This document shows, in pieces, positions 36,396 through 47,472 of a DNA stretch of 64,000 nt. This DNA comes from Manduca sexta (lineage: Eukaryota > Arthropoda > Insecta > Lepidoptera > Sphingidae), in NCBI RefSeq assembly GCF_014839805.1, contig NC_051132.1, forward strand, positions 682,001 through 746,000, read 5' to 3'. Made by a program: the position numbers and the translations under genes. The notes under the pieces were generated by a model. The model had not been told where the DNA came from and ran no database searches. It was given only the letters and a program-made list of their open reading frames with translations. Every line of letters begins with the position of its first letter. The first letter of the stretch is position 1.

Positions 36396-36530
36396 ATGAT
36401 TCCTTATGTTTACGCGAATGTTAGACATTGGAATAAAAGTGAGTCCGCGCTGTGACCACGAAGGCTGTAAAGTCTTTGAAAAGTCAAAAAAAATTATAAT
36501 ATAAAAACCGCAATAAAATCCGTAAAAACA
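36396..36530. mobile_element. Penelope-like repeat remnant
   Basis: It has the family start 'atgattccttatgtttacgc' and 'gaatgttagacattgg', then 'gtgaccacgaaggctgtaaag', split as 'gaccacgaaggc' plus 'tgtaaagtctttgaaaagtc', and a partial inverted arm 'ccgcaataaaatccg'. Confidence 0.6.
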
Positions 36531-36540
36531 TTTTTTTTCA

Positions 36541-37103
36541 TAAAAATCTCAAAAAAAAACTTTCCTAAATAATATTTCTAACACACATAATTGAATTCTG
36601 TATCTAGAAAATCGTCGTAAATTGAGACTTTAAGGCGAATGTCTCCGTGTGAGCACTGTGCAGTGTCACGCAGAGCGTTGTAAGTCGAAGTTCGAGTGAC
36701 GTTACCAGTATTTATAGGCGGTCGTGACACTTACCAGCGGGCGATCAGCGCGCATGTCTTGGCATTCAGTCATGTATACTCGTTTTTACCTCTGCTAACA
36801 TTGTGTAAGAACAGTATACTTTCTTCAAGAAAACACTTATATTTCACAGAAATAAGTTTTTAATGTTTACTCTTAGATAGTTTAGACACAACTGTCAATC
36901 TGGTCCAACAACAAATATAAAATCAATTTTTATTTCAGACTCAGAATACCGACATCATCACTTACATATATATTGACACACAAATACCTACAAAAGTAAC
37001 ATCATTCACAAGAAATTACTAAACTAATATGGTGTAATCTAATAATTGTGTTTAAAATAACCCATGACAAACTAATATTTTCACCAAAACTATGTACCAG
37101 TTT
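36541..37103. other. Non-coding stretch, nothing recognised
   Basis: A GC-richer patch at 36630-36770 has no motif I can name. No open frame of interest. Confidence 0.4.
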
Positions 37104-37200
37104 TACATACATACATAGTATCACGCCTTTATCTCATAGGGGTAGGCAGAGACTATAGATTGCCACTTTGCACGATCCTGGCATACTTCTCGCGCGTACC
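37104..37200 (-). mobile_element. family-2 SINE 3' fragment
   Basis: 'acatacatacatagtatcac' and 'gcctttatctcataggggtaggcag' match the complement of the family 3' end. It is immediately followed by a complete copy in the same orientation. Confidence 0.65.
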
Positions 37201-37205
37201 GGTTT

Positions 37206-37464
37206 TACATAATACATAACATCACGCATTTATCCCCGAAGGGGTATGCAGAGGCGCAACTAGGGCACCCACTTTTCGCCAAGTATGTTCCGTCCCATGA
37301 TGTGATAGGGGGCGAGCCTATCGCCATATCGGGCACAAATTCCAGACTCCGGGCTGATACTGAGCAGAAAAACCCAAATATCACTTTGCCCGCCCCGGGA
37401 TTCGAACCCAGGACGTCAGAGCGCTATTGTACCGGACATGCAATACAACTACGCCACCGAGGCA
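37206..37464 (-). mobile_element. tRNA-derived SINE, family 2, best-preserved copy
   Basis: Full length from the A-box region (complement of 'tacgccaccgagg', right end) through an intact B box (complement of 'gggattcgaaccc') to the 3' end 'atcacgcatttatccccgaa'. It is a good reference for the family in this window. Confidence 0.9.
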
Positions 37465-38795
37465 GGCAGTATCGGTTTTAGTTTTCTAATTATTTATGAT
37501 TTTATAGTTTAGTGCGAATATGACGCTTGCATGAGTGTATTTCTGATAGTGTGATGATGCCGTTCCGGCAACCCTTTTTAGAATAGTAGTAGTGGCATTA
37601 GGGCGTGTAAAATTAAAATTACTGTTTATTAATATTCATTGTGTTATAAACCTACCCTTTATTTACACCTACGGAGTGTTCGAGTTCGAGTTAATTACTG
37701 TTAAATGTTATTTTCAAGAAGAGAGAAATATTTAGTTTCATTAATAACGCGTTGTCAAAATGACACTGTATTTAAAACAATCAAAATTCTAAGCGATATT
37801 AATAAGACTAAATAAATAAATTCTAACATTCCAAACATTACAGTAGCAAATGCTGAACAAGAATCAACTAATTACTAGATATTTAATGAAAGCATTCGTC
37901 TGATTCCAACAACTAGATGTTTTGTTTTGTGTTGTTGGAACAGTACCGGTGATTAGCACTAATTATATATTTAGATTTGGTAAGTGTACTAGATTATACT
38001 AGAAATTATATAGATTAAAGTTAAAGTAGATTTTTATAGCAATTTAATTCTTAGTACAAGAAATTAGAGTAGATTTTTGTTATAAATATTTATCACTAAA
38101 TTGTTTAAGTGATGTACTTGAACTATACCGTGGGATTATGTATTTAATTCCTACGTGTTATAGTCCTAAAACAGTGGCCTTTAGATACCTATTAGAAAAA
38201 ACGATTTCCCACCTGTTTTCCAGGGCAAGTAGTATTGTCCCCGGTCGACCACAACTACTCATGTTATATAAAACTGTCTACAGTTTGTCTCTACGTATGT
38301 AGCGGGAACCCGCCATTAACCTTTTTCTAACAATAGTAACCTCCTGTCTAACAATTCCCAAGTAGAACGTTTTGGAACATTGTTATGTAAATTGGCAGCA
38401 ATTAAAACGGCACAATTATAACAATGAACGCGTGACGTCACGCACGTTACGGTTATGCTAATATTATTCAATACGACATCGTGTCGGCATTGTGCTATAT
38501 TTTAAGCCGGGTTGAGTTATTGGACGAGAAAGGTTGCTTTTTGAAATACATTGTATTAAAATTCTATATGTAATTACTTGGTATTTAGATTGGTGTGTAA
38601 AGGACTATAAACATGTGTTTATACGGGCTGAAGTAGCGGCATGACGAGACGAGTAAATCGCTAGTGTGTTGAGCGCTACGACCGTCCCTTTGACTTACAA
38701 ACTAGGTATCCTTAGCTCTTTCGCACTTTTTATAACAAGCTGTCGACCATTTATGTGATGTAATCCCAAGAAAATTGTATTGTAAAAACACAAAC
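37465..38795. other. Non-coding stretch, nothing recognised apart from a CRE-like palindrome
   Basis: AT-rich apart from short islands. It has no frame with a motif. See the separate entry for the palindrome at 38430-38443. Confidence 0.4.
38430..38443. promoter_or_regulatory. 14-bp perfect palindrome with a CRE core
   Basis: GCGTGACGTCACGC is its own reverse complement and contains the CREB/ATF consensus TGACGTCA. A second TGACGTCA lies at 62748-62755. With no gene or promoter nearby, regulatory function is only a possibility. Confidence 0.2.
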
Positions 38796-38868
38796 TGCTG
38801 CCTGACCTGAGAATCGAATCCAGCACCTCTACCATTGTATACACGCAACCATTACGTCAAATAGAGTT
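38796..38868 (-). mobile_element. tRNA-like SINE head fragment
   Basis: On the minus strand 'gacgtaatggttgcgtg' and 'ggattcgattctcaggtcagg' resemble A- and B-box regions of a tRNA-headed SINE. It cannot fold as a complete tRNA. Confidence 0.45.
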
Positions 38869-39716
38869 TTTTCTATTGAAGCAAAAATCGTCTGATTTTT
38901 CCTCGCGAATCTCTACATTTATTTTGATAGCACTCTACGAACGCGCTAAATGAAATTACTCGTATTGCTTTTCTTTTCCTTTTACTTTTTCTGCGACAAT
39001 GGCGATGTTCAGAAATATCGGAAACTTAATGGAACTTGTAGAAAAATTGAAAAAAATGTAGTTACATTTATATATGTTTTAAAAGAATTGTCTTTCGTTT
39101 GTGTTCTTATAGATACGGGTTTAATTTTTGCGAGAAAAGTTAAGTTATTGTATTTTATAATGACTAGACTTCGGATTATATGCATAATTAAAACGCGGAA
39201 AATATGCAAAAGCAAAATATTATTTATTATTACAATTTACGTTTATACACCCAATTATCAATTGCAATTCTCATGGCAATATACAATTAAATATTTGTCT
39301 AGCTTCTCTGGAAAGTGAAGTTTGTCACCTAATATTAAAGTGTAGGTTGAAAATTATCTCTACGACAACAGACTGGATGGGCATTATATTTGGAATTATT
39401 CTGCAGAATCCCCTTCAAGTCAAGTGTGGCCGGTGTCATTAATAAATGCGTTAATATCTTTATCCCTTTAAAATCCGGGTTTCTATATAAAAAATCATTT
39501 AATTAGCTTCGGATTCTACCTATAGTGAACTCGGAAGTGCGTTAGTCCGTTAAAAAAATGTTTTACAACTTTTTATTATGCATTTAACAACATAAAAATA
39601 CTAAAATATGCAATAACGTTATAAAATTATGCTTTTGCATATGTATGTATAATCCGATGTTTAATAGCATTAACATTAGAATTACTATTCACAAGTTTAT
39701 AATTAATATTTACAAT

Positions 39717-39775
39717 AAGAATAATATCAGACCTGTATTATATACTGTCTCACTGAGCACGGGCCTCCTCTGCTC
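39717..39775 (-). mobile_element. family-1 SINE 3' fragment
   Basis: 'atatcagacctgtattatatactg' (in part) and 'gagcacgggcctcctctgct' match the left end of minus-strand family-1 copies. Only about 60 bp remain. Confidence 0.65.
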
Positions 39776-40159
39776 GACTGATACAAAATCTTAATTCCAA
39801 AGGCACTGAATACCAACCTAGAATATTAGCTATAAGAGCATCACTTAGCAAACACAATCTCGTTTCCCGCTCCGTGCCTATTGTTGGAGATAAAGCGATC
39901 TATAGATTGCGAGAGAACAGACAGCTGTTCGGTGCTCCACTTTACTTGTTCGTCCACGGAGGTGACAACTTGGACGTTTGCCTTTGTCAATGATCTTTGT
40001 GCCTAAAGGGTTGACAGATGTCGAACTCTGCTATTGAGGTGTGTTTGGTTAACTTTAGGGTGAATATTGTTTGATTGTTTATATTTGAGTTGGAGTTGGG
40101 ATTTTCATACTATTTATTATTTTCAACTATATGTGGTTAATGGGAGTGGACTAAGTGTT

Positions 40160-40340
40160 TTGTTGGCGGTAGGATATATTTTATATCCGCCCGGATAGCG
40201 ATTACCGTACAAGGTGTTAAAACCCGCCATAGTGGACCACGTAAGTGTGTGGCGTTCCGGGTTTCAGCTAGTGTATCCGGTTCCTACAGGCCGGCATAAT
40301 TGTGTCGACTGTCGAGGGGTAATCGTCTCTCGTCGTCGAT
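40160..40340 (+). repeat. Unclassified repeat, copy A
   Basis: Collinear with 19605-19790. Landmarks are 'taggatatattttatatccg', 'ccggatagcg', 'gtatccggttcctacaggcc' and 'ggcataattgtgtcgactg'. Sequence up to about 40400 may belong to the same element. A 68-codon frame over it is incidental. Confidence 0.55.
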
Positions 40341-40790
40341 ATTCTATTGAACCCCACTTCACCTACCACCAGGTGCAGTGGGGCCACTTTGCCCCGCACG
40401 TAAAACAAAAGTCTTATTAGTTTTATGAGTATACAGAGAAGCAACAAAAACCACGGCTCGGCTTCGGACCGACCTACTTAATGTCGGTAATTTAAAAGAA
40501 AGTTTCTATCTTTTCTTTCTAATGTATGGATTCTTTTAATATCATCCTGTTCTATGCTCTTATTTTAAACATAAGCTTTGCGGATAGGAATTAATCCATA
40601 CTCTCAGAAAAAAATTATATCCGTGCATATTTTTTCTGATGGCCGGTACGCGCATTCTCTTCTAATGAAGATTAGTTAAATACATTTTTTATAACGATTT
40701 AATAACACCAATATATTAAAGAATAAACAAATTTTTCGTCTAGAAACTTTAGGGGAGGCATCATGTGGTTGACGATGAGGTGATGAATAA

Positions 40791-42047
40791 TCTTTTGAAT
40801 CTGAAGGAAGTAGGAACCAATTTGGATTTCGAAGAGGAAGTTCAACAACCTTAGCTTGTTTCAATCTTGTAAAAGAAGTGACAGAGTGTATAGACAGTAA
40901 AATGCCTGCAGCAGCGGTAATGCTGGACTTGAGTAAAGCTTTTGATCTTATAGACCACCAAATGCTGCTGAGTAAAATAGAAAACTATGGAATCAGAGGT
41001 GTCGCCTATAACTGGGTAAAGAGTTATCTATTGGGGAGAACGCAATGTACAGAAGTAGCTCGTTTAGTCGGCGTGTCTAGAAATGTACACAATAAAAATC
41101 TTTATCGCTCAGAGTTTCGAGAGAAGAATACTGGTGTTCCACAGGGGAGCATCTTAGGACCTCTTCTTTTCCTGTTATATGTAAATAATCTACCTAATGC
41201 TACTAATCATAAATGTCTCCTATTTGCAGATGATACAACCTTAATAATTAAATGTGTTGATAGAAATAGTTTTGAAACAGACATAAATAATGCAATTTCT
41301 GATATAGTTAACTGGTTAAATCAAAATAAATTAATCATAAATATAAAAAAAACTAAAGTAATACTATTTAAAAACTATAAGATGGCACCAGTACCTTTAA
41401 ATATAAAATATGAAACAATAGTAGTGGAAAGTGTCGAGTCTAACCTTTTCTTGGGAATAAAAATTGATCAACACTTAAATTGGAAGGCACACATAGATCA
41501 TGTTTGTAATAAATTAAATAGATTCGTTTATGCTCTTAAAAGAATTAGAAAAACAGTGTCACAAAAGGCAGCTCTAACAGCTTACCATGGCTTTGTATCT
41601 TCCATCTTGTTGTACGGTCTATCACTATGGGGAAATTCAGTGGACTTAAACAGGGCTTTTAAAGTCCAAAAAAAATGTATTCGAGCTGTCTGTGGAGTGT
41701 GGTTCTTAGAAAGCTGCAAACCATTATTTAAAAAACACAAAGTGCTTCCCTTGCCCTGTTTATATATAAGGGAAATTTGTATCTTTTTAAGACAGAATCC
41801 AAGCTACTTAAAGAGTCATGGGCAAGTGCTAGAAAGAGAGACCAGACATAAAAACCTTATATACTATCCCCAATGCAAATCTGTAATGCTCAGCAACAAC
41901 ATGTATTGTATGGCAATAAAAATTTATAATAAATTACCATCTGACATAAAGAATACTGATTCCTTGACATCATTTAAAAACAAAATTAATAAGTGGCTTT
42001 TATCAAAGTGTTTTTATAGCACTAAGGAATACCTTGAACATAAATAA
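40791..42047 (+). pseudogene. LINE reverse transcriptase, C-terminal fragment
   Basis: This is the only substantial coding frame in the window: 418 codons uninterrupted, from the codon after a TAA at 40788-40790 to a TAA at 42045-42047. The protein starts inside the RT domain with NQFGFRRGSST, then motif A (LDLSKAFD, with the metal-binding aspartate), motif B (GVPQGSILGPLLF) and motif C (FADDT, the second and third catalytic aspartates). Numbered from the GTG codon at 40878, these lie near residues 16-23, 86-98 and 116-120. Thumb and C-terminal segments follow (LLYGLSLWGNS, KVQKKCIRAV). There is no RNase H domain. There is no ATG at the 5' side and no upstream fingers or endonuclease, so it is a truncated copy and not an autonomous gene. 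Lack of stops suggests a fairly recent insertion. CR1-like is the best fit from the motifs; another Jockey-superfamily clade such as L2 or Daphne cannot be excluded. Confidence 0.9.
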
Positions 42048-42270
42048 ATTTGTCATTATTTAATTTTACCAATTTAATATATATATAAGAAATATAATGT
42101 GAATTACATACTATATAAAAAAATAAATGTAAAAGTTACTACTTTATTGAGTACACAGTGTAGTAAAATTGTTATTGCACACCGGTACCTATCCCGGTAG
42201 AATGTATTAAAACATTTTGTTACACCTACATTCAGCAATAAAAAATTTGAATTTTGAATTTTTGAATTTT
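40791..42270 (+). mobile_element. 5'-truncated CR1/Jockey-type LINE with a (TTGAATTT)n tail
   Basis: The element consists of the reverse transcriptase 3' half, a 3' untranslated region of about 220 bp, and a short microsatellite tail ('aaaaatttgaattttgaatt' and following) at about 42238-42270. Tails of short direct repeats instead of poly(A) are typical of the CR1 group. The 5' boundary lies near 40791, where the in-frame coding similarity ends at a TAA. ORF1, the endonuclease and the first RT motifs are missing, as in most LINE insertions. Confidence 0.85.
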
Positions 42271-42460
42271 AGGAAAGGATGTTTCTCAAAGAAAATGCGT
42301 TTGTGTGATGTCATTACTGTTATTTTTGGACGTGTAAGGGAATGTAAGGCGAAATAGAGATTGGTAATATAGGATATATAATAATGAGATATCTTCTATT
42401 TCCTCCTCTCCGAAGTTTAGGATTTGCGTAACATAGCTTTTCACATTCACACACATTAGC

Positions 42461-42653
42461 CTTGCATCCACTTTTCTCCATGTATGTTCCGTCGCATGAG
42501 GTGATATGGAATGACAGGAAGTTGATCACAAATTCCAAACTCCGGTCTGAGACTGGGCAGTAAACCCAAAATCACTTTGCAAGACCTGAGATTCGAACCA
42601 GGGACCACAGAGCGAAAATCTCACACCTAATATGACTATGCTATCGAGGCAGT
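42461..42653 (-). mobile_element. family-2 SINE, 3'-truncated
   Basis: Read on the minus strand it runs from the A-box region ('gcctcgatagcatagtcata', mutated) through B box 'tggttcgaatct' to the 'atggagaaaagtgg' block. The last 60 bp or so are missing. Confidence 0.7.
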
Positions 42654-42954
42654 CGAGGTAGCTTTTCACAAATGTTGCAGAAAGTTTATCCTCACATGAA
42701 CCAGGGAGTCTCACTATGCCTACGAAAATATAGCAAATTTGATATTAAAATAGGTTGTCATCTTATCATAACAGTCGACATCAAACAATATTGAATTTTG
42801 TTTACCCAAATTACAAATTCTATACACTTCTCGCGAAATATATTTTCTGTAAGAATTTGCCTGAAGGAACTATCATGTTTCTTTTGTGGGCCGATTGGAA
42901 ACAAATATTTTGTGAAGACTTTTACTTATGATATAATAATTTATAGTCAGAGTT

Positions 42955-43310
42955 CTTAGATTATATACAGCGGTTATTGGGAAGATTGTCATGCAAAAAA
43001 TTTGTGCTCATGCGATCGTTACTTAATCTACCGTAAAATAGCAAAATATCAATGTAAAATACTTCATATTTTTTTCCATAACGTTACTTGCACGTTTTTA
43101 ATGCGAATATTGGCATATTTTCTGCAAATAAAATGTTATTTTTATTTTAACATCTAAGGACGCTGTGACATTTTGTCACACGGATATTTCAAATGAGACA
43201 GTGACTTATTACCATTTGATAATAACTTTTGAAGCACAAATTTGGTCCCGATGTGCGGCTTATAATAACTATACTTTGTTTGTTTGTAGTTTAATGTCTT
43301 TGTTTATATT
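42955..43310 (+). repeat. Unclassified dispersed repeat, copy 1
   Basis: Aligns in the same orientation with 44592-44870. Shared landmarks are 'agattgtcat.caaaa', 'gctcatgcgatcgttac', 'tagcaaaata', 'catttttttccataacgtta', 'atctaagga.g.tgtgacat.ttgtca' and 'ttgtttgtttgta'. It has no coding frame and no terminal inverted repeat that I could find. Confidence 0.75.
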
Positions 43311-44147
43311 GATGAATCATTAGAGTGTAGTTAAAGGTATAATAAAGGTCAAGACTTTGTCCTAAGTGCCAATATTGTAAAAAAATCACCAAATGATACA
43401 ATTTATAGATATCGGAATCGAACTTATGTCTTAACCGATTCCGTTCTATATACAAAATCAAATACTAAGAAAGATATGTTTTCGGTTTCCATTTTTATAA
43501 TATTATAAAAAAATAACTATCTCAAATACTCGTCAAAGTTTTACAAATGAAATAACCCAGAAACTTCTGAGCAACCCCACAGCCACAATTTATCACACCA
43601 AATATATATAACGTAACGTTTGCAATACAAAGAGGATTATTTTCCAATTACGAACACCAGGCGCGAAAGAGCCTGTCGATGGAATGCGAACAATTTATTT
43701 CGTCGTATAAAAGGGTTTCTTTTGGCTCTTTGGACGGCCATTGTAACGCCATGGATTTGGGAGTTGTTAAGTTTTGCAGGTCCCGGTTCCCGAGCGGATT
43801 AGATGGGACTATTGTTAAGCAGTGTTATAGTTTGGAAGGAAAATAAATGAAACTGCAGTGGTTAAGCCTTATTTCAGCAAGTTCTTCGCGTCATAGTAAT
43901 AAAGGCGATAGATTTCAATGTATGCTTGGTAGGAGTTAGGAAAGACGCCTAGAACTAAGTATAGCTGGACTACTCGGTTTGTCCCGACAGATTTTAAAGT
44001 CACAATTTCACACAACACGGGGCTATAAACAAGATACCTTTCTGCAATCGTTAACATTAATACAAAACAAAAAAAAAATGGAAATGAGATACCTAGCTGA
44101 AGTCACATGTTCAATGCGAACAAATAAATAAGAAAGACAATAAAAAA
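43311..44147. other. Non-coding stretch, nothing recognised
   Basis: A B-box-like 'cggaatcgaact' near 43411 hints at a lost tRNA-type SINE but is not enough to call. No gene. Confidence 0.35.
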
Positions 44148-44475
44148 AGCGGTGATAGCCTAGTTGGTTGTGGAACGGACTGCCGAGACGAATGTCTGCA
44201 GGCTTAACTCCCAAAGGCACACAGCTCTGACTCTTGTAAAAAATTATGTGTGTATTCTTTGGGAATTATCGCTTGCTTTTACGGTGATGGAAAACATCGT
44301 GAGGAAACCTACATACATGAGAAATTTTCTATAGGAGTTTCGAGGGTGTGTGAAGTCTACCAATCCGCACTAGGCCAGCGTAGTGGACTAACGCCTAATC
44401 CCTCTCAGTAGTAGAGGACGCCCGTGCTCAACAGTGGGACAGTATATAATACAGGGCTGATATTATTTATTATAA
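44148..44475 (+). mobile_element. tRNA-derived SINE, family 1, full length
   Basis: The head is 'agcggtgatagcctagttgg'. The body has 'gagacgaatgtctgcagg', 'aacatcgtgaggaaacc', 'agtagtagagga.gcccgtgc' and 'atacagggctgatatta'. The B box is mutated ('ggcttaactccca'). Confidence 0.87.
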
Positions 44476-44591
44476 TTAAAAAAGAAAATTTGCAGCATGT
44501 CTAAGGCTTTTGGGCTACACTGTACTTACTCTTAGATTTTTTCTATTTAATTGGTTACAAATACGTGGCATTCATATAATATCAAACACTT

Positions 44592-44870
44592 CTAAGATTA
44601 TAAAAGCGATAATTCGAAAAATCGTCATACAAAAGTTTTGCGCTTATGCGATGGTTACTACCGTCAAGTAGCAAAACAATATAAAATACTCCACATTTTT
44701 CCATAACGTAATTTGAACATTTTTAATGTGCATATGAGCATATCTTGAGTAAATGCGTTATATTTTTACTAATATCTAAGGAAATTGTGACATCTTGTCA
44801 AAGGGACATTTCAAATAAAACAACGTTGTTTGTTTGTAACTAACTATACTATTTAATATCTTTGTGTAAT
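44592..44870 (+). repeat. Unclassified dispersed repeat, copy 2
   Basis: Second copy of the 42955-43310 sequence, with substitutions and small indels. It lies on the far side of a family-1 SINE. Confidence 0.75.
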
Positions 44871-46588
44871 ACCAATTGTAAATCTACTACCCACTTCAAT
44901 GATTTTCCATGCTTTCAATAGCTAAGTTCAGTCGGATTACATAAATCAACTGTAACGGTTCGCACCTGCGCACTATACTTTATAGCAGGTATTATTGCTT
45001 TTTGCATGGCTTTCAATGTCTGACTATTGTTTTCCATTTAAGATTTCATAAGCCCACGTCTTTATTGAATAACAGAGGTGCATCTAGCGCGCGGTTTGGC
45101 GTAATTTGGTCATTTGATAGGAATTAATGTAGGCCTGCGGACATTTTAGGTATAAACTCCAAACCCGATTAATTTATGTGTTCAATTGAAAAATACAAAA
45201 AAATAATTTTAAATATTTTTTTTTATAATAATAAATATCCTTGAGCTAGATATGAAAGTACGCACTAAAGCTATGTGTCGAAGTTTCATTTTTAATAATT
45301 GCTACAGTTAAAACTGGCTATAACTGATCATTTTCTGGTTCAAGTGATCCTACGATTATTTACAGTTTCCGGACTCCGGACATAGCAAGCACTTCCAGTT
45401 ATAAATATTACATATTGGACTTATCATTACAAACCCGGTCCAAACGTGTGCCAAGAAATCCATATTTATACAGGCCTATTGAATAGGTCTTATAACGTCT
45501 ACCAAGTCTCACATCCTAAGCCAAGAACGGATGCCAAAGCGATGATTTACAGCTCGTAATCTGAGCGTGCGGAAGCGGTGGGACGCTGGAATTATACGCT
45601 TATTCCGCTCGGCCCGATAAGCGACCGCTTTTTACGCTCGAAGCGATTTCGGTGCCCGTCCTTAATCTGGGGTGATATGAAATTTAGAATTTAATATTTT
45701 TTATATCATTCAGAAAAGGAAATGAATGCTAGCAAATAGCCTCTTTTTCGAATGTCTTTGTTAGGATTTGCCTATTAAGTTAAAAGTTAATTCGCTTGCA
45801 CGAATATCCTTTTAACATTATATTTGGTATTGTTAGTCAATGAAAATGTAGGTATATGAGCTGTGTATACAAACTTTCAACTAAATAATTCTATTTCAAG
45901 TAATAACTGTAGACGAATATTAACTAACATACGTTTTCACCGCAGCTATTCCTAAATTAGAATAGTATGAAGGTTACGTCTGAGTGTGTCGTAGTTCGGT
46001 TTAAGTTATTGTTGGTGTCAGACCGGGGAAGTTTTATAAACTTGGTTTCGGAAACTTGCGGCATTGATGTAGCGTTTCAGAACGTAGTTAGTGTCATGAA
46101 AATTTATTGTTGGTTTTCTTTGGTTTATTCTATTTTTGTGTCGATACTCGTTTTAGATTTGTTGGGTTTTTAACTATGAAGATAATCAAACCACTGAGTT
46201 GTCTGGTGGTAGGAAGGTGTTTTGGTGCTAAATTATATGGAGAAACATTTTAAAGTATTTCAACATAAATTTGGCACACGATTTGTTGTGAGATAATAGT
46301 ATTACTCTTGTACGCCTATGTTAGAAATGGGATATACTGCAGAGTAATAACGCCCTTAGAATTTATAAACAGAGCAGACTTTATTTACTATTAGCTGAGT
46401 TTTACGCTACATCGCATGTATCACCGTTACACCATTTTTTGTTCTTGTTATTTTCCATCGCTATGGAAACTCCAATGACGTTTACAATATCAGCCAGCTA
46501 AATTGATATAATATATATAAAACCTTTAACAGCCTATGCAAAGGGGAACATTTGCCGCGGCCTTACGCGCACAGTCCAGTGGGTGTAT
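44871..46588. other. Non-coding stretch, nothing recognised
   Basis: AT-rich. A GC-richer patch at 45530-45670 contains no frame or repeat I can name. The 68-codon frame at 45967-46173 has no motif. Confidence 0.4.
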
Positions 46589-46849
46589 CTAATGGTTATA
46601 AATACATATTGAGGCCCATGAAGGATCGCAACCATTTCCTGGCCTTCTCCCATCCGAAGAGGATTCCTTTCCTTTCCCCCCACAATTCTGTCCTCCAGCT
46701 ATCCTACCAACTTCCCTCCAGGCCCCTGTAGCCGCTAAGCCGGGGGATTTCAGTATCCCCTTTGGCAATATTCCTCCGCTGTTAACTGTGGGATCCGATA
46801 ACCATAAAGGATCAGGAACAATCTTGAACCTACCACCTGTACATAACAC
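46589..46849 (-). pseudogene. Unassigned GC-rich open frame, possibly transposon-derived
   Basis: An 86-codon minus-strand frame in a GC-rich island within AT-rich DNA. The predicted peptide is rich in Gly, Ser and Lys (for example GGKGKESSSDGRRPGNG) with an upstream SPGLAATGAW. I recognise the style of this sequence as recurring in lepidopteran LINE 5' regions but cannot name a domain. It may be a fragment of a retrotransposon ORF1 or simply a repeat with no coding role. There is no splice or promoter context to support a host gene. Confidence 0.3.
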
Positions 46850-47330
46850 TGGCTACTAAATAAAGTATTCAAACAGACTAGTTAGATTATATCGACAGTT
46901 CAAAGGCTAATTGACATAAGCAACATTTTTTGCGACATTAAATTTCATACATATTTAAAATCAGCACTTCTTTTATATATTTTTAACCAAGTTACATAAA
47001 AAAACATGTCTCTTAAGTCAATTATTTTTTCAACCATAGATATATACTATCAGCCTATCATAACCGACCACATGTACAAAGTGTCAAACCGAAATAACTC
47101 GACGCTAAGCCATTCCTCAATTTAGCTTAATAGTATTCCGAGTGGCGAGTCTGGTTTGGATCGCAGCTTGAAAACTAGATCCAGCATAAACGGCGTATGG
47201 AAATTTCAAGCTGTCACTCCAGTCAGCTTAAGCTTACAAATGAAACGATAGTACTGGCATAAATGATAAATTTAGACGCTTTAAAACTTCGACAGATTCA
47301 ATAGTGCGTTGAGACCAGCGATATTATAAC

Positions 47331-47338
47331 CACTAGAC
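47331..47338. repeat. 8-bp target-site duplication, left copy
   Basis: CACTAGAC, repeated exactly at 47465-47472 around the hAT-like MITE. Confidence 0.85.
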
Positions 47339-47464
47339 CAGCTATACTCTAAGTGTGTTCCGCGGAACCCTAGGGTTCCGTGATACCTCTGTCGGGGTTC
47401 CGCAAGAATTTAGAAAAAAAAATCAAAACACCTCTCTCAATAATAAAAAGTTTGAGAACCCCTG
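47339..47464. mobile_element. hAT-like MITE, 126 bp
   Basis: It begins CAG and ends CTG, with related inverted ends: left CAGctataCTCtAA, right (complement) CAGgggttCTCaAA. The interior has the self-complementary words 'ggaaccctagggttcc'. An exact 8-bp duplication flanks it, the length characteristic of hAT transposons. It encodes nothing; the 73-codon frame across it is incidental. Confidence 0.82.
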
Positions 47465-47472
47465 CACTAGAC
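47465..47472. repeat. 8-bp target-site duplication, right copy
   Basis: CACTAGAC, identical to 47331-47338. Confidence 0.85.

Noticed and set aside
38950..39318. 122-codon frame starting with a signal-peptide-like segment
   Set aside because: Composition follows the local AT bias, with no family motif and no neighbouring exon or promoter evidence.
47290..47345. Minus-strand 'tggtctagtggttataatat' resembling a tRNA A box
   Set aside because: No B box at the right distance and no fold; mentioned only as the hAT insertion context.
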